A stretch of DNA of 14,489 nt from UBA8437 sp003445035 (GTDB lineage: Bacteria; Planctomycetota; Planctomycetia; Planctomycetales; Planctomycetaceae): NCBI GenBank assembly GCA_937901285.1, contig CALCHI010000135.1, forward strand, positions 1 through 14,489, given 5' to 3'. The translations under genes and the position numbers were made by a program. Below, piece by piece: positions 13,278-14,489 of the stretch; positions within the stretch are counted from its first letter, which is position 1; each line of letters starts with the position of its first letter. Under the pieces are notes generated by a model. It made no database searches. It was not told the DNA's origin and saw only the letters and a program-made list of their open reading frames with translations.

Positions 13278-13281
13278 CTCC
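13278..13281 (-). promoter_or_regulatory. Ribosome binding site GGAG deciding the amt start
   Basis: GGAG on the minus strand is seven bases before GTG 13270. No comparable site precedes ATG 13399 or ATG 13369. ATG 13330 has a weaker GAGGGA about ten bases upstream and is the main competitor. Confidence 0.5.
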
Positions 13282-13370
13282 ACGTCAATCTGGATCCGGG
13301 CCCCGGACAGCCCCGCAACGAGCCTACCATCGAGACGGGTTCCCTCACCAGCACCACGGGACTTGCCATC

Positions 13371-13399
13371 TTGTTCGTGGCCGGGATGTCCGATAACAT
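13371..13399 (+). promoter_or_regulatory. Candidate sigma70-type promoter for the DUF1501 gene
   Basis: TTGTTC (13371-13376) and TAACAT (13394-13399) are separated by 17 bases, about 40 bp before ATG 13441. The -10 matches 4 of 6 and the -35 matches 3 of 6. It lies upstream of the preferred amt start, in the 170-bp divergent spacer (13271-13440), where nothing else clear was seen. Confidence 0.3.
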
Positions 13400-13440
13400 C
13401 AGTAACGGCTGATCGATTCACTCCCGGAGACCCGGTCCGA

Positions 13441-14489
13441 ATGATCCCCGTCCCAACTCACCCCAGGCTCTCGCGACGCACCGCCCTGCAGGCCGGTTCG
13501 GTCGGACTGCTGGGACTCGGAATGAACCACGTCGCCGAGTTGCGGAGCGAAGCCGCCGGCACAACGGTCGGAGAAAAGGTCCGCAAGGGACGAGCCAAGT
13601 CGGTCATCTTCGTATTTCTTTCCGGCGGGCTGACCCAGCACGAGAGTTTTGACCCCAAGCCGAAGGCGCCCCAGGGTATCCGCGGCGATTTCGACCCGAT
13701 CTCGACCTCGACGCCGGGTTTCCAGATCTGCGAACACCTGCCGATGCTCGCCGCCCGGAGCCACAAGTGGTCGGCACTCCGCTCGCTGACCTCACCCTAC
13801 AACGGCCACTCCTCCGGCCACATGGCGTTCCTCTCGGGTCGCACTCCGCTGCCTCCGACATTCAACGGCAACAAGCCGATGCCCGAGGACTGGCCGTCGA
13901 TCGCATCGATCGTCGGAGCCGTCACCGCACCGCGGAACAACAACCTGCCCCCGGCTGCGGTGTTGCCCGAACGGCTGGTCCACCGCACGCGCCGCGTGAT
14001 CCCCGGCCAGTTCGCCGGCCGGATGGGTCATCGCCACGACCCGTGGTTCATCGAGGCCTCGCCATTCAACAACGGGTCTTACGGTGCGTACCCCGGTTAC
14101 GAATTCCATTTCACCCGCGGCCGCGAGCGGAACAAGAACCTCCTGTTCCAGGCCCCAAACCTGAGTCTTCCCGAAGGGATCACCCAGGGACGTTTGGGCA
14201 ACCGCACCCAGTTGCTAGATGTGCTCGAATCGCAGCGTCGCGACCTCGACGCGTTTGCCGCAACCGAGAACTTCAACCGGTCACGTCAGGGAGCGATCAA
14301 CCTGCTGACCGACAAGTCGGTCCAGGAGGCTTTCGACGTCACGCGTGCTCCCGAGAAGGTGCAGCAGCGATACGGCAAGAACGCCTTCGGCTGGTCCTTG
14401 CTGATGGCTCGCCGACTGGTCGAGGCCGGAGTCAACCTGGTGCAGGTCAACCTGGGCAACAACGAGACCTGGGACACTCACGACAACGC
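13441..14489 (+). CDS. DUF1501 family Tat-exported protein, N-terminal 349 residues (3' end outside window)
   Basis: The frame is open from ATG 13441 to the window edge. A twin-arginine signal is at the start: 'LSRRTALQAGSVGLLGLGM' with RR at residues 12-13. DUF1501 landmarks follow: 'VIFVFLSGGLTQHESFDPKP' at about 56-75, 'IRGDFDPISTSTPGFQICEHLPMLAARS' from 80, 'ALRSLTSPYNGHSSGHMAFLSG' from about 113, then 'WSLLMARRLVEAGVNLVQVN' near the end. The glycine/histidine-rich motifs resemble the metal-binding core of the alkaline-phosphatase/sulfatase fold, but no activity is established for the family. These proteins are abundant in planctomycetes, often beside DUF1553/PSD1 cytochrome-domain proteins; any such partner would lie outside the window. 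GGAG (13426-13429) lies about 11 bases before ATG. It is divergent from amt. Confidence 0.85.
   Translation, partial: MIPVPTHPRLSRRTALQAGSVGLLGLGMNHVAELRSEAAGTTVGEKVRKGRAKSVIFVFLSGGLTQHESFDPKPKAPQGIRGDFDPISTSTPGFQICEHLPMLAARSHKWSALRSLTSPYNGHSSGHMAFLSGRTPLPPTFNGNKPMPEDWPSIASIVGAVTAPRNNNLPPAAVLPERLVHRTRRVIPGQFAGRMGHRHDPWFIEASPFNNGSYGAYPGYEFHFTRGRERNKNLLFQAPNLSLPEGITQGRLGNRTQLLDVLESQRRDLDAFAATENFNRSRQGAINLLTDKSVQEAFDVTRAPEKVQQRYGKNAFGWSLLMARRLVEAGVNLVQVNLGNNETWDTHDN

Overview
The window looks like a chromosomal segment of a GC-rich planctomycete (Planctomycetota). This is inferred from gene content: two DUF1501 proteins (one with a visible twin-arginine signal), two exported DUF1080 (PF06439) proteins, two formylglycine sulfatases, and high-GC codon use with GTG starts. 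No rRNA, tRNA, insertion sequence, CRISPR array or phage gene was seen, and no stretch over 300 bases lacks a gene.

Layout. (1) 1-134 (+): last 43 codons of a DUF1501 protein. (2) 136-8178 (-): a tight six-gene block, transcribed right to left. It encodes a SASA acetylesterase-sulfatase fusion (8178-6130), a DUF1080 protein (6048-5221), a Tat-exported amidohydrolase-like protein (5224-4274), a second DUF1080 protein (4244-3534), an exported fumarate-reductase-like flavoprotein with a C-terminal three-haem domain (3537-1738), and a cytoplasmic-looking DAO-type FAD oxidoreductase (1704-136). Three of the five junctions carry an ATGA stop/start overlap. (3) 8291-9514 (+): a divergent DAO-type oxidoreductase of the sarcosine/dimethylglycine dehydrogenase kind. 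(4) 9524-10138 (-): an unrecognised exported lysine-rich protein. (5) 10299-11735 (+): a second exported sulfatase, divergent from the lysine-rich gene across a spacer with a symmetric -10-like element and two inverted repeats. (6) 11755-11928 (-): a 57-residue one-helix membrane protein, just downstream of an ammonium transporter (11972-13270, -). (7) 13441-14489 (+): the 5' part of a second DUF1501 protein, running off the window.

How the genes may work together. The six-gene block reads as an envelope catabolic system for an esterified, sulfated glycan or similar compound. The esterase-sulfatase would remove acetyl and sulfate groups. The DUF1080 proteins belong to the family now named 3-keto-disaccharide hydrolase, which cleaves sugars after C3 oxidation. 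The two flavoenzymes could supply or consume redox equivalents, with the haem domain passing electrons to periplasmic carriers. The last steps are inference; substrate and pathway cannot be read from the sequence. The most unusual items are the flavin-triheme protein, the esterase-sulfatase fusion, the amidohydrolase lacking canonical metal ligands, and the small membrane protein next to the ammonium transporter.
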